In this document: in pieces, positions 52,427 through 61,587 of the stretch
Numbering within the stretch: the first letter of the stretch is position 1
How the letters are laid out: each line of letters starts with the position of its first letter
DNA from: Salipiger sp. H15
Lineage (GTDB): Bacteria > Pseudomonadota > Alphaproteobacteria > Rhodobacterales > Rhodobacteraceae
Reading direction: 5' to 3'
Assembly (NCBI RefSeq): GCF_040409955.1
Contig: NZ_CP123386.1
Span: forward strand, 62,001 to 126,000
DNA length: 64,000 nucleotides
The notes under the pieces: model-generated
What the model saw: the letters and a program-made list of their open reading frames with translations, nothing else
What the model was told of the DNA's origin: nothing
The model's database searches: none
Position numbers and translations under genes: made by a program

Positions 52427-53899
52427 TTACCTGTCGATCCGGGCGGCTCCGGCGACGATCCGTTTCAGCTCCCGCCGCGCCTTGAAGGCGTAGAGCCCGA
52501 ACAGCGCGGCGGTGGGCCAGTCGGCGAGCGCCCGCAGCCCGGTGGTCATGCCGAGGCAGACCGCGAGCAGGACGAAGAACAGCAGGCGGATGGTGTTCAG
52601 CGGCAGGGCCCAGGCCTCGGTGTCCCCGATTCCCCTGCGCGCGCCGAGCCCTGTGCGATAGACGAAATAGGGGACCCATTTCTCGACCACGTAGGCCCCC
52701 ACCGCCGCCGCCGTGATCGGGGCGACCGGCAGCAGCGCGGCGAAGGCGCCGCCCCGCGCCAGCTGCAGTGCGGCGAAGGGCCAGACCCGTGTCGTCTTGT
52801 CGAGCCGGTTGAAGCCGAGAAAGCAGAGGTAGACCGCCGCGAGGACCGCCGCCCAGATGGCCGCCGCGCCAGGGAAGGCCGGGCCGAAGGCGGTCACGGC
52901 CCCGACGCCCGCCAGCCCCGTGACGACCGCCCAGACCCAGGGCGCCGCGCGGTGCCGGGCAAGCTCGCTGGTGCGGAAGGCCGGGCTCAGCTGCGGGTCA
53001 TGCTCGTGCTTCGCGCCGACCAGGTCGTTGTCGACGTAGCCCTGCTCGTAGACCGCCCAGAACGAGACCAGCAGCGCGCCGATCCCCGCGAGGTGCAGCG
53101 CGGGCAGCGGGGCCAGCGATACGGTGCAGAGGACCCAGATCAGCAGGTCGTCCTGCAGGATGCTGCGCCGGATGTAGCCGCTCCCGGGCCGCTTGACGGT
53201 CGAGAGATACCTGCCGGGGTAGTAGACGTCGGCGAAGGCGGGCCGAAAGCACGCCCCGGGCCAGACCGTCAGCGCGCCGCGCCGAGCCTTCGCGAGCAGC
53301 TCGAGGTCATCGGCGGAGTCGGTGATCACGAGGCTCTGCCGCACCCGCAGCTCGCCGAGCGCGCGCAGCGCCAGCGCCAGCTTGCCGTCGCGCCGGTCGC
53401 GGGGGGCGAAGCTGCGCACGGCGACCAGCTCGCGGTCCGCCATCCCGAGCGCGGCGACGAGCGGCGCGACGGCGGGCCGGAACCCCGAGGTGACGATGGT
53501 GACCCGCCTGTCCCGCGCGGCCGCCGCAAGCGCGGCATTCGCGTGGTCCGCCGCCAGCGCCCTCACCCGCCTGCGCCAGAGCAGCCGCGTCCAGGGAAAG
53601 AGCAGCAGGATCCCGCAGATCCGCCAGCTGTCGCGCGTCACCGGCCCGCCGGTCCATCGCCAGGGCCGCGCCAGCTCGATCATCCGCAGCAGCGCGAAGG
53701 CCGGCAGGCGGGGCCGGGCGGTGTCGATGAAATCCTCGGTCGAGTTGCGCAGGTAGAGCGTCTCGTCGAGGTCGAGGATGACCGGGCCGTCGCAGCCGCG
53801 CAGCAGCGCCAGCGCCTCCTCGGGCGTGGTCACGAAGCCGGGCGCTCCCTCGGATCCCGGCAGGCCCTCGTCGTCGGAGGATCGGAAGACCCGGCTCAT
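52427..53899 (-). CDS. HAD-family phosphatase fused to a UbiA-like membrane domain
   Basis: A 490-residue fusion. Residues about 20-215 are a HAD phosphatase: LDLDETLYLRNST (nucleophile Asp), VTIVTSGFRP (motif II), RRDGKL (motif III Lys) and LVITDSADDLELL (motif IV). Residues 240-490 hold seven to eight membrane helices resembling UbiA prenyltransferases, with the loop EQGYVDNDLVGAKHEHD in the place of the NDxxDxxxD motif. Such fusions may make and dephosphorylate a polyprenyl-linked pentose, as in decaprenylphosphoryl-ribose synthesis; the assignment to UbiA is moderate. It overlaps the GT8 gene by four bases. Confidence 0.75.
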   Translation of the reverse strand: MSRVFRSSDDEGLPGSEGAPGFVTTPEEALALLRGCDGPVILDLDETLYLRNSTEDFIDTARPRLPAFALLRMIELARPWRWTGGPVTRDSWRICGILLLFPWTRLLWRRRVRALAADHANAALAAAARDRRVTIVTSGFRPAVAPLVAALGMADRELVAVRSFAPRDRRDGKLALALRALGELRVRQSLVITDSADDLELLAKARRGALTVWPGACFRPAFADVYYPGRYLSTVKRPGSGYIRRSILQDDLLIWVLCTVSLAPLPALHLAGIGALLVSFWAVYEQGYVDNDLVGAKHEHDPQLSPAFRTSELARHRAAPWVWAVVTGLAGVGAVTAFGPAFPGAAAIWAAVLAAVYLCFLGFNRLDKTTRVWPFAALQLARGGAFAALLPVAPITAAAVGAYVVEKWVPYFVYRTGLGARRGIGDTEAWALPLNTIRLLFFVLLAVCLGMTTGLRALADWPTAALFGLYAFKARRELKRIVAGAARIDR

Positions 53900-54921
53900 T
53901 TGCTGCCGGCGCGGTCCTTCGCGACCCCGCCGCCGAGAAGCCGCGTCGCCGTCGCGCTAGAGAGCTGCCCGAGCCGCCGCGCCTTGTAGAGCACCTGCAG
54001 GTAATCGACCGAGAGCCAGCGGGCGAGGCCGATCCCCGCGGCATGCTCGATCCGGTGCAGCGGCGACTGCGCCGCCGGTCGCTGGCCGCGCCAGGCGGTC
54101 TGTTCGAGATGGCGGAAATAGAGCTGCTTCTTCGGCGTGCGGGCCCGGAACTTCCAGGGCTTCTCGGAGCCGGTGAAATGGATGATCGCGGGGTGCTGGC
54201 GCGCCTCGAGCGTGGCGTCGAAATCCTCGGGCATGAACCTGCGCCCGACCTGGAACATCCGCGCCTGGATGTTCCAGCGCGGATCGAGCAGGGTTATCCG
54301 CCCGGCCAGCACCGCGTTGATCGCGTCCTGATCGTAGAAGCTGAGCCTCTCGTGCTTTTCGCGGATGTAGCCCATGAAGACCTCGGCCATGCCCTCGGCC
54401 CGCCAGCGCGCGGCATCGACCACCAGCACGCCGGAATTGACATAGGTGGCCTCGAGCGGGATACCGAGCCCCTCGCGGTGCTCGCGGCGCATGAAGTCCT
54501 GCAGGCGCGGATAGTCGGGCGCGGCGGCCAGCAGGGTGTCGCCAAGGTCGGTCTGCCAGAGCTCGCGAATGTCGTCGACCACCACCAGATCGCTGTCGAG
54601 GTAGACGAAGCGCGTCACCTCCGGCGGGAGGATCTCGGCCGCCAGCAGGCGCAGGTAGCATTCCTTCGACATGAACTTGTCGACGAAGAGATTGGCGATG
54701 GCCTCCCCCTCGGCGACGTGGATCTGGAGCGTGACATTCGGATGCGGGTCGAGGCTTTCATGCAGCCGGCGCTCGCCCTCCGGGTCGCGATCGCAGGTGA
54801 TGACATGCAGGTTGAGGCGCGACGCGCTGTTGCTGCGGGCAAGCGACACCGCGGCCACGGCGACGTGCTGGAAGTAGCCCGGGTTGGCGCAGAACAGGAC
54901 GTTGATCGAGGTTTCGGACAC
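53896..54921 (-). CDS. Glycosyltransferase family 8
   Basis: A 341-residue GT-A enzyme. INVLFCANPGYFQHVAVAAVSL, the metal-binding DSD in RFVYLDSDLVVVDDIREL, the VNSGVLVVDAARWR segment and IIHFTGSEKPWKF are standard for GT8 (LgtC/WaaJ-like galactosyl- or glucosyltransferases). Retaining transfer of a hexose is expected. It starts 27 bases after the neighbouring glycosyltransferase and its end is coupled to the HAD-fusion gene. Confidence 0.93.
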   Translation of the reverse strand: MSETSINVLFCANPGYFQHVAVAAVSLARSNSASRLNLHVITCDRDPEGERRLHESLDPHPNVTLQIHVAEGEAIANLFVDKFMSKECYLRLLAAEILPPEVTRFVYLDSDLVVVDDIRELWQTDLGDTLLAAAPDYPRLQDFMRREHREGLGIPLEATYVNSGVLVVDAARWRAEGMAEVFMGYIREKHERLSFYDQDAINAVLAGRITLLDPRWNIQARMFQVGRRFMPEDFDATLEARQHPAIIHFTGSEKPWKFRARTPKKQLYFRHLEQTAWRGQRPAAQSPLHRIEHAAGIGLARWLSVDYLQVLYKARRLGQLSSATATRLLGGGVAKDRAGSK

Positions 54922-54948
54922 GGCGGCTCCTTTCGTTCTGTGCCTGGC

Positions 54949-56700
54949 TCAGGCGTGTCTCAGGTCTCGGAGCCGCCGCTGCACGCGGCGGCTGAGCCAT
55001 TCGGGGGACAGGCATCTCACCAGCGTCCTCGGGTCGGTCGGGTCGAGCCTTCCGCGCCTGACGAGATCGGCCCAGGCGGGCATCCGGTGACGCAGCGCCA
55101 TCGCCTTGAATTCAAGCTCGTTGACCAGCGCGATGCGGTCCTCGAAGCGCTCCGCGGCGTCGGGGTTGCCGAAGGCGAAGGGCTGGAAGAGGTCGATGTC
55201 CTCGAATGCCGGGCGCTCCTCCGGCGGCGCCTCCGCGCTGCCGCGCGGCAGCGCGAGGGTCTGGCGGTAGACCTCGGCGAGGGCGGCGCGCCAGGGCACG
55301 TCGAAGTTGGTCGTCTCGATCTCGCGACGTGTCGCCGCGCCGATCCGGTCGCGGAGCGCGGGGTCGTCGATCAGCGCCTGCAGGCAGCCGTCGAGCTCTT
55401 CCTGCGTCGCGGCGCGCAGCAGGGCCCGGTCGATGCCCATGGAATCCGCCCCCATCACCTCGCAGCCGGGGCCGAAGGGGAAGTAGGTCACCAGCGGCGC
55501 CCCGTGCAGCCCGGCCTCGAACAGCGAAGTGTTCGAGGGAAAGGGGAAGGAATCGAGGAAGATGTCCGCCGCGGCAAGGTGTTGCGCCGTGTCCGGGGTC
55601 TCGGCCAGCACCGAGACCTGCCCGGGCAGATCCCGCTGCACCCCGCCCCAGTCGACCATCCCGCCCGGGCCGATGACGGTCAGCCGCGCAGAGGGGTTGC
55701 GGCGCAGCGTCGTGCGCAGGAGGTCGGGGTAGCTGCGCGTGCCGAAGGCGCGGTACTTGGTGCCGCGCGCGATGCTCAGCAGCAGAACGGAGTCGGGCGC
55801 AAGGCCAAGGGCGCGCTTGGCCTCCTCGCGGGTGGCGACGCGGTCGATCCGCTCGAGGCAGAGCGGCAGCAGCAGGTTGCGCGCGGGCGCGATGCCCCGC
55901 CGCCGCAGGTTCAGCGCCTGCCCCGAGCGCCGCGTGTTCACCACGCTGGTCGCCACGTTCCGGCCGAGCCAGAACATGTGGTCCGAGTGGTTGAGCAGGA
56001 TCACCGGCGGCGGCGAGGCCATCCCGCCGAGCGCGATGAAGGGAATGATGTCCATCGAGTTGGTGTGCAGCACGACGAGATCGGCCAAGCGGATCCGGCC
56101 CTGCAGCGCCCGGGCCCACTCGACATGGCTGCCGCGGGCCTGGTTGAGCTGCGTCACCTCGCCGCCGGCGGTGCGCACCGCCTCGGTCAGCGCCGCGGGC
56201 ACCGCGCCGAACTGCCTTGTGAGCGCGACGTCGGACCTGGCGCCGGGGGCCTCGCGGATCCAGCGCCACATCATGCGCACGTGCCCGCCGACCGAGGCGA
56301 CCTGCGTCGCGACATGGAGAACCCGGAGCCCCTCCCCCGGCTCGGCCCTGCGGGGCGGTGCGGGCGCGTCGCAGCGGGCCGCCGCCGCGCCGAGCCTGCG
56401 CAGCAGTTCCTCGATCCGCGGGCTGACGAAGACACCCGGATGCCAGAACACGGCGTGAAAGGCGGCACGTTGCGCCGCGACGGCGGCCTGCGCGAAGCGC
56501 CCCCGGGCGAGTTCCGCCTCCGCCGCGTCCAGCAGCGCGCAGAACTCCGTCCAGTTGCGCTGCACGAGCCGCGCGCCCTGCTCGCGCCAGCCGCAGAGCA
56601 CGTCCGCGTCGAACCGCGGGTCCGTCTGCTGCGCGGGTCTTCCGGCGGCGGGCAGCCCCGGGGCCTGCGGCGGGCCCTCCTGGAAATCGATCAGTCTCAA
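54949..56700 (-). CDS. Large GT-B glycosyltransferase, group 1/GT41-like
   Basis: A protein of about 583 residues. An N-terminal alpha-helical part (about 1-130) precedes a GT-B fold: LRVLHVATQVASVGGHVRMM near 145, LLNHSDHMFWLG, SIARGTKYRAFG, LTVIGPGGMVDWG and the donor site DIFLDSFPFPSNTSLFEAGLHGAPLVTYFP, which resembles GT41-like bacterial enzymes. No ATG fits the front; TTG at 56700 with GGAGGGGAG upstream is the best choice, but the exact start is uncertain. Adds a sugar of the repeat unit. Confidence 0.78.
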   Translation of the reverse strand: MRLIDFQEGPPQAPGLPAAGRPAQQTDPRFDADVLCGWREQGARLVQRNWTEFCALLDAAEAELARGRFAQAAVAAQRAAFHAVFWHPGVFVSPRIEELLRRLGAAAARCDAPAPPRRAEPGEGLRVLHVATQVASVGGHVRMMWRWIREAPGARSDVALTRQFGAVPAALTEAVRTAGGEVTQLNQARGSHVEWARALQGRIRLADLVVLHTNSMDIIPFIALGGMASPPPVILLNHSDHMFWLGRNVATSVVNTRRSGQALNLRRRGIAPARNLLLPLCLERIDRVATREEAKRALGLAPDSVLLLSIARGTKYRAFGTRSYPDLLRTTLRRNPSARLTVIGPGGMVDWGGVQRDLPGQVSVLAETPDTAQHLAAADIFLDSFPFPSNTSLFEAGLHGAPLVTYFPFGPGCEVMGADSMGIDRALLRAATQEELDGCLQALIDDPALRDRIGAATRREIETTNFDVPWRAALAEVYRQTLALPRGSAEAPPEERPAFEDIDLFQPFAFGNPDAAERFEDRIALVNELEFKAMALRHRMPAWADLVRRGRLDPTDPRTLVRCLSPEWLSRRVQRRLRDLRHA

Positions 56701-57094
56701 CGCGCGCCGCTCCCCTCCGTGGCCCGTTCGGAGGCCGCCTGCGGACAAGTTTTGCGGCTTTGCCCTGCCCGCGCAATTCTCGCCTTGCGCGCGGCGCGCC
56801 CCCCTTTCGGCCAGCGGCCCCGGCACGAGCGGCCGGACGGCAGGGGACTCGCACGGCGCCTCCTCCGAACGTGCGGGGCCCTTCGCCTTTCGCAGCATCG
56901 GATGGGCGGAACGCACGAGGCGCGCGGACCGCGGCAACCGCGCCGGCGCCGGGCGCGCGTCCGAAGGGATGAATACGAGCGCCGCCGATGCCCTGCTAGC
57001 GTGAAGCCCGGCGCGGCGGCGCCGCTTCCGCCCGTGCAGAGGATGACGTCTTGGACCAGCCAGCCCATTTCGCCCCGCCCGATCGGAGCGCCGC
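56701..57094. promoter_or_regulatory. Divergent region between the large glycosyltransferase and flippase B
   Basis: About 390 bases with very high GC content and no credible gene. It should contain the promoters for both sides, or part of it may code if the glycosyltransferase starts further upstream. No motif was assigned. Confidence 0.35.
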
Positions 57095-58606
57095 GTGAGC
57101 GCCGAGCGGGACACCTCCTCGGGCAGAGCGGTGCGCTGGAGCGTGCTCGCCTCGGTCTCGGAGAAATACGCCTCGCAGGCGATCATGATCGTGACGCTGG
57201 CGATCATGTCGCGGATCCTGACCCCGGCCGAGACCGGGCTGTACCTGCTGAGCAACACCATCACCATGCTGCTCGAGAACCTGCGGGTCTTCGGTGTTGG
57301 CATCTACATCGTGCAGGAAAAGACCCTCACGCGGCACATCCTGCGCTCGGTCTTCACCTTCTCGCTGCTCATGTCGCTCGCGGTGATCGCGGTCATCTGC
57401 CTTTCGGCCGGGGGCATCGCGTCCTATTTCCGCCAGCCCGAGCTTGCGCCACTGCTGCGGATCGCCGTGATCGCCTTCCTCGTCGCGCCCTTCGGCAACC
57501 CGGTGATCGCCCTGCTGCAGCGCGAGCTCGCCTTCGGCCCGCTGTCGGTGATCAGCGTCGTCGCCTCGGTGCTCGGGGCGGGACTCACCATCGGGCTCGG
57601 CCTCGCGGGGCTCGGCGCGGCGAGCTACGTCTGGGGCTTTGTCGCGACCAGTGTGACGACCACCGTCCTTGCCATCGCCTACCGGCCCGACATGGGCATC
57701 TACCGCCTGACCCTGAGGGGGGCCGGGCGCGTGCTCTCGTTCGGCTCGGTCTCGGCCGGCGTGACGCTGCTCAACATGCTGAACGACAACCTGCCGCGGA
57801 TCGCCCTCGCCCGCCTGCTGGGCATGGATGCGGTCGGCGTCTACGGGCGCACGGTGACGATCTGCCAGCTGCCCGACAGGGCGCTTGCCTCGGCGGTGCA
57901 GCCGGTGGTGCTGCCCACCCTCGCCGCCCGGGCGCGGAGCGGCGGCGATCTCAAGACCACCTATCTGGGCGGGCACGCGCTCATGTCGGGCTTCCAGTGG
58001 CCGACGCTGATCGTGCTGGCGCTGCTCGCGGATCCGGTCGTGCGCCTGCTGCTCGGGCCGCAATGGGGCGAGAGCCCGCCGCTGGTCCGGCTGATGGCAA
58101 TCGCCTACATGGCCACCGCCCCCGCCTTCATGACCTTCCCGGTGCTGGTCGCGAGCGGCCGGATCCGCGACACGCTTTACGCCAGCCTGATCTCGCTGCC
58201 GCCCTCGGCGGCGGTCGTGATCGTCGCGGCGACCGTCAGCCTCAAGGCCGTTGCCGTCAGCCTGCTGTTCCTCGCGCCGATGCAGATGCTGGTCGCGCTC
58301 TGGTTCATCCGCCGCGCCATAGGGATGAGCTGGCAGGAGCTCGCCCGGGCCTCCGCCCGCAGCCTGCTGGTGACGCTCGGCGCCGCGGCGGTGCCCGCGC
58401 TCATCGTTCTCCTTTCGCCGCGCGGCTTCGATCTCGGCCCCTGGGAGACCGTCTGCGCCATCGCCGGGGCGGCCGCCGGTTGGGGTGTTGCCGTCCGCCT
58501 CTGCAGGCACCCGATCCTCGCCGAGGCGCAGATGATCTGGCAGATGCTGCAACCCCTGACCGCCCGGTTCCGGCGCTTCGCACCCTCCCCGAAGATCGGA
58601 CAGTGA
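57095..58606 (+). CDS. Polysaccharide flippase, Wzx-type (set B)
   Basis: A 503-residue protein with about 13-14 membrane helices, of the Wzx/PST family. The front AVRWSVLASVSEKYASQAIMIVTLAIMSRILTPAETGLYLLS is characteristic (in the PST group similar to WzxC of colanic acid). Begins with GTG preceded by GGAG at six bases. It would flip the set B lipid-linked unit. Confidence 0.92.
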   Translation: MSAERDTSSGRAVRWSVLASVSEKYASQAIMIVTLAIMSRILTPAETGLYLLSNTITMLLENLRVFGVGIYIVQEKTLTRHILRSVFTFSLLMSLAVIAVICLSAGGIASYFRQPELAPLLRIAVIAFLVAPFGNPVIALLQRELAFGPLSVISVVASVLGAGLTIGLGLAGLGAASYVWGFVATSVTTTVLAIAYRPDMGIYRLTLRGAGRVLSFGSVSAGVTLLNMLNDNLPRIALARLLGMDAVGVYGRTVTICQLPDRALASAVQPVVLPTLAARARSGGDLKTTYLGGHALMSGFQWPTLIVLALLADPVVRLLLGPQWGESPPLVRLMAIAYMATAPAFMTFPVLVASGRIRDTLYASLISLPPSAAVVIVAATVSLKAVAVSLLFLAPMQMLVALWFIRRAIGMSWQELARASARSLLVTLGAAAVPALIVLLSPRGFDLGPWETVCAIAGAAAGWGVAVRLCRHPILAEAQMIWQMLQPLTARFRRFAPSPKIGQ

Positions 58607-58912
58607 CGCCCTCCCGCCGGGCCGACGCACCCTTCCGCGCCGGGGTGTTCCGAAGAGCCACGCTGCCCGTCGAGCCACACCGATTAGACGAAGCGGCCGC
58701 CTGATCTTGGGTCGCGGCGGCGCAGGGCGAAGGCGCCTGCAACCACGGTTTCACCCTTTGAACGCGCCGCTGACCGTTCGGCCAGCTTACCGGGGGGCAC
58801 GCCGCCCGCCACGCTGCAAGGCACCGCCCGGATCAGACCCTTCCCGCGCCTGCGCGCCCCGGAAGGCGCCGACCGCGACGGAGCCAGGCATGTCACGGTC
58901 AAGGACAGAGTG
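58607..58912. other. 306-base gap between flippase B and sugar transferase B
   Basis: GC-rich and without a recognisable gene. A 33-codon frame begins GTG inside the flippase stop, but nothing supports it as a protein. A promoter for the sugar transferase/UDP-xylose synthase pair may lie here. Confidence 0.35.
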
Positions 58913-60268
58913 ATGAATGTGCAGCCCGACCCAGACCAGCTCCAGAACGCCGAGTTCGCTCCGCTCAATGCCTCGCCGCGCGCGGGGCATCCCGGCTGGA
59001 GCACCGCGGCGCTTCTTGCCTCGGACGTCGCCGTCCTGTGCATGATCGTGGGCATCGCGCGCGCAGCCGGTGCCGAGACCGAAGTGCGGCTGCTCGAGCT
59101 GAGCGGCGCGGTGCTGATCCTCTTCCGCGCGGGCGCGGGCCTTCTGCCCGGCTTCGGGCTGCACCACGAGGCGCGGCTGCGCAAGGCATTGAGCGCCTGG
59201 GCCGGGGCGGCGCTGGTCGGACTGCTGGCGGCGCTCATCGTGAGGGATGCCCTCTGGGCCGACCTGCTGTGGTTCCTGCTCGGCTTCTCGATGGTGGGGC
59301 TCGCGCAATCGGCCGCCAGCCGTGCGGTGCGCGGCCTGCTGTCGCGGCACGGTGTCTGGGGAGAGCCCGTGCACCTCGACGGGGATGCCACCGCCTTCGC
59401 CGACCTGCGCGACTGGCTCGCGGCCCATCCCGAGATGGGAATGACCCCGGTCGCGGTCGCCAGGACCGCGCGCAAGTTGCTGTGGGTCGATCGCACCCTG
59501 CCGGGGCCCGAGACGCTTGCGGCGCTCGGCCAGCGCTATTCCGAGGTCGTGCTGGTGCACGACCTGCCGAAGCTGAACCTCTCGGGGCTGCACCCGGCGG
59601 CGCTGGACGGCGGTCTCGGCCTGCGGGTCCGCTTTCCGCACCCGGGGCGCGGCAGCGCGCTGCTCAAGCGGCTGGTCGATCTTGCCCTCACCATCCCGCT
59701 GACGCTCATCGCCCTGCCGCTGATCGGCCTCGCGGCACTCGCCATCAAGCTCGCCGATCCCGGTCCCGCCTTCTTCGTGCAGGAGCGCGAGGGGCTCGAC
59801 GGCAAGCCCTTCGGCACGCTGAAGCTGCGCACCATGTATCTCAAGGCCGACGACATGCTGCAGGAGCTGCTCGCCCGCGATCCCGCGGCGCGCGCCGAGT
59901 GGGAGAGCCACTTCAAGCTGCGCGACGATCCGCGGATCCTGCGCGGGATCGGAAAGGTCCTGCGCAGCACCAGCCTCGACGAGTTGCCGCAGCTCTTCAA
60001 CATCCTGCGCGGCGAGATGAGCCTCGTCGGCCCCCGCCCCTTCCCGCTCTACCACATCGAGGCGATGCCGCCCGCCTTCCGCGCAAGGCGTGCGACCGTG
60101 ATGCCCGGGCTGACGGGGCTCTGGCAGATCTCCGAGCGCAGCGACGCCGACCTGCGCATGCAGCAGCAGCTCGACGAGCATTACATCGCGGGCCGGTCGT
60201 TCTGGGCCGACCTGTCGATTTTCCTGCGGACCTTCGCGGCGGTGTTCCGGCGCGGCGGGGCCTACTGA
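58913..60268 (+). CDS. Initiating sugar-phosphate transferase, WbaP-like (set B)
   Basis: A 451-residue polyprenyl glycosylphosphotransferase. Four N-terminal membrane helices (about residues 20-135), a soluble middle part, and a C-terminal catalytic domain starting [19 protein letters not shown]. Motifs are [52 protein letters not shown] and [13 protein letters not shown]. WbaP enzymes transfer galactose- or glucose-1-phosphate to undecaprenyl phosphate. AAGGA lies seven bases ahead of the ATG; the GTG one codon before is possible. Confidence 0.94.
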   Translation: MNVQPDPDQLQNAEFAPLNASPRAGHPGWSTAALLASDVAVLCMIVGIARAAGAETEVRLLELSGAVLILFRAGAGLLPGFGLHHEARLRKALSAWAGAALVGLLAALIVRDALWADLLWFLLGFSMVGLAQSAASRAVRGLLSRHGVWGEPVHLDGDATAFADLRDWLAAHPEMGMTPVAVARTARKLLWVDRTLPGPETLAALGQRYSEVVLVHDLPKLNLSGLHPAALDGGLGLRVRFPHPGRGSALLKRLVDLALTIPLTLIALPLIGLAALAIKLADPGPAFFVQEREGLDGKPFGTLKLRTMYLKADDMLQELLARDPAARAEWESHFKLRDDPRILRGIGKVLRSTSLDELPQLFNILRGEMSLVGPRPFPLYHIEAMPPAFRARRATVMPGLTGLWQISERSDADLRMQQQLDEHYIAGRSFWADLSIFLRTFAAVFRRGGAY

Positions 60269-60294
60269 CTGCCCCTGGCGAGAAAGGATCTTCC

Positions 60295-61353
60295 ATGCCG
60301 CGCAGCAAACGCATTCTTGTCACCGGCGGCTCCGGGTTCCTCGGCTCCTTCCTCTGCGAGAGCCTCCTGCGCGACGGTCACGACGTGCTCTGCGTCGACA
60401 ATTTCCAGACCGGCTCGCGCGCGAACATCCGGCATCTGCTGGGCAATCCGAATTTCGAACTGCTCCGGCACGACGTGACCGTCCCGCTCTTCGTCGAGGT
60501 CGAGGAGATCTTCAACCTCGCCTGCCCCGCCTCGCCCAAGGCCTACCAGACCAACCCGGTGAAGACGGTCAAGACCAGCGTTCTCGGCGCCATCAACCTG
60601 CTGGAACTGGCGCGCCGCACCAACGCGAAGATCCTCCAGGCCTCGACCAGCGAGGTCTACGGCGATCCGGTGGTGCATCCGCAGCCCGAGGCCTACTGGG
60701 GCAACGTGAACACCATCGGCCCGCGCTCCTGCTACGACGAGGGCAAGCGCTGCGCCGAGACGTTGTTCTTCGACTACGAGCGCCAGCTCGGGCTCGAGAT
60801 CCGCGTCGCCCGCATCTTCAACACCTACGGCCCCCGGATGAGCCGGGACGACGGGCGGGTGGTCTCGAACTTCATCGTGCAGGCGCTGCGCGGCGAGCCG
60901 ATCACGCTCTACGGCGCCGGCGAGCAGACCCGGTCCTTCTGCTACGTGTCGGACCTGATCGAGGGGCTGCGCCTGCTGATGGACGCGCCGGGATCGGCCC
61001 CCAAGCCGGTCAACCTCGGCAACCCGGTCGAGTTCACGATCCGGGAACTGGCCGAGCTGGTTATCGAGCTGACCGGCTCGAAGGCGCCGCTTGTGCACCG
61101 GCCGTTGCCGAAGGACGACCCGACCCAGCGCAAGCCCGACATCTCCCGCGCCGAGGAGGTGCTCGGCTGGGCTCCGCGGATCGCGCTGCGCGAGGGGCTC
61201 GGGCACACCATCGCCTATTTCGACGGCCTGCTCTCGGGCAGGAGCCCGGCGCCCGAAACCGAACAGGCGCTCGCGCCGCCCGGCTTCGTGCTGCAGGCAG
61301 GCCGCCCCGGCGCGGGGCGCGCCGGGGGAAATGGCCTCGACCGGAGCGAGTGA
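60295..61353 (+). CDS. UDP-glucuronate decarboxylase (UDP-xylose synthase)
   Basis: A 352-residue extended SDR enzyme. [16 protein letters not shown] is the NAD site, [16 protein letters not shown] and the [16 protein letters not shown] loop are specific to UDP-xylose synthases, [10 protein letters not shown] and YDEGKR hold the catalytic Thr/Ser, Tyr and Lys. [10 protein letters not shown] and DYxxR-type ends follow. It converts UDP-glucuronic acid to UDP-xylose. The C-terminal 40 residues after [10 protein letters not shown] are an extra low-complexity tail. The gene follows the WbaP-like gene by 26 bases, implying a pentose in the set B polymer. Confidence 0.94.
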   Translation: MPRSKRILVTGGSGFLGSFLCESLLRDGHDVLCVDNFQTGSRANIRHLLGNPNFELLRHDVTVPLFVEVEEIFNLACPASPKAYQTNPVKTVKTSVLGAINLLELARRTNAKILQASTSEVYGDPVVHPQPEAYWGNVNTIGPRSCYDEGKRCAETLFFDYERQLGLEIRVARIFNTYGPRMSRDDGRVVSNFIVQALRGEPITLYGAGEQTRSFCYVSDLIEGLRLLMDAPGSAPKPVNLGNPVEFTIRELAELVIELTGSKAPLVHRPLPKDDPTQRKPDISRAEEVLGWAPRIALREGLGHTIAYFDGLLSGRSPAPETEQALAPPGFVLQAGRPGAGRAGGNGLDRSE

Positions 61354-61490
61354 GCGATGGGGACGGAGGGTCGCCGAAGCTCTGTGTCTGTCGGTCGACA
61401 CGCGTGGCCGACCGGGGCAGGCCCTTGGACCGCCCCGATGGGGGGATGTCATGTAATTGGAAATAACGGGGAAGATGTCCTTTCGCCGGG

Positions 61491-61525
61491 CGGGATCACG
61501 GGCGGACGTGTCGCGCGTGATCCCG
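61491..61525. terminator. Dyad between UDP-xylose synthase and LuxR gene (terminator candidate)
   Basis: Ten-base perfect inverted repeat CGGGATCACG / CGTGATCCCG with a 15-base loop between two convergent genes. No T run; it could be a shared terminator or a protein-binding dyad. Confidence 0.4.
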
Positions 61526-61587
61526 ATTGCCCTGCTTTGCAGTCCTGTCCGTGGAGCCCTTTCGCGATGCCGCGGGGCGGCGGCTCC

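Noticed and set aside
49766..53989. A 1407-codon plus-strand frame over the glycosyltransferase, co-polymerase and HAD-fusion genes
   Set aside because: Low-complexity Arg/Ala/Pro composition and no recognisable motif; the overlapping genes are well supported.
54043..58704. A 1553-codon open frame on the plus strand running across several minus-strand and plus-strand genes
   Set aside because: It is antisense to or out of frame with the GT8, large glycosyltransferase and flippase genes, all of which have clear family motifs and ribosome sites. Its translation is rich in Arg, Ala and Gly with no domain, as expected of the shadow of high-GC coding DNA.
58607..58912. A possible 33-codon gene starting with GTG inside the flippase stop
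   Set aside because: Very short, Arg/Pro-rich and without homology that I recognise; overlap alone is not enough.
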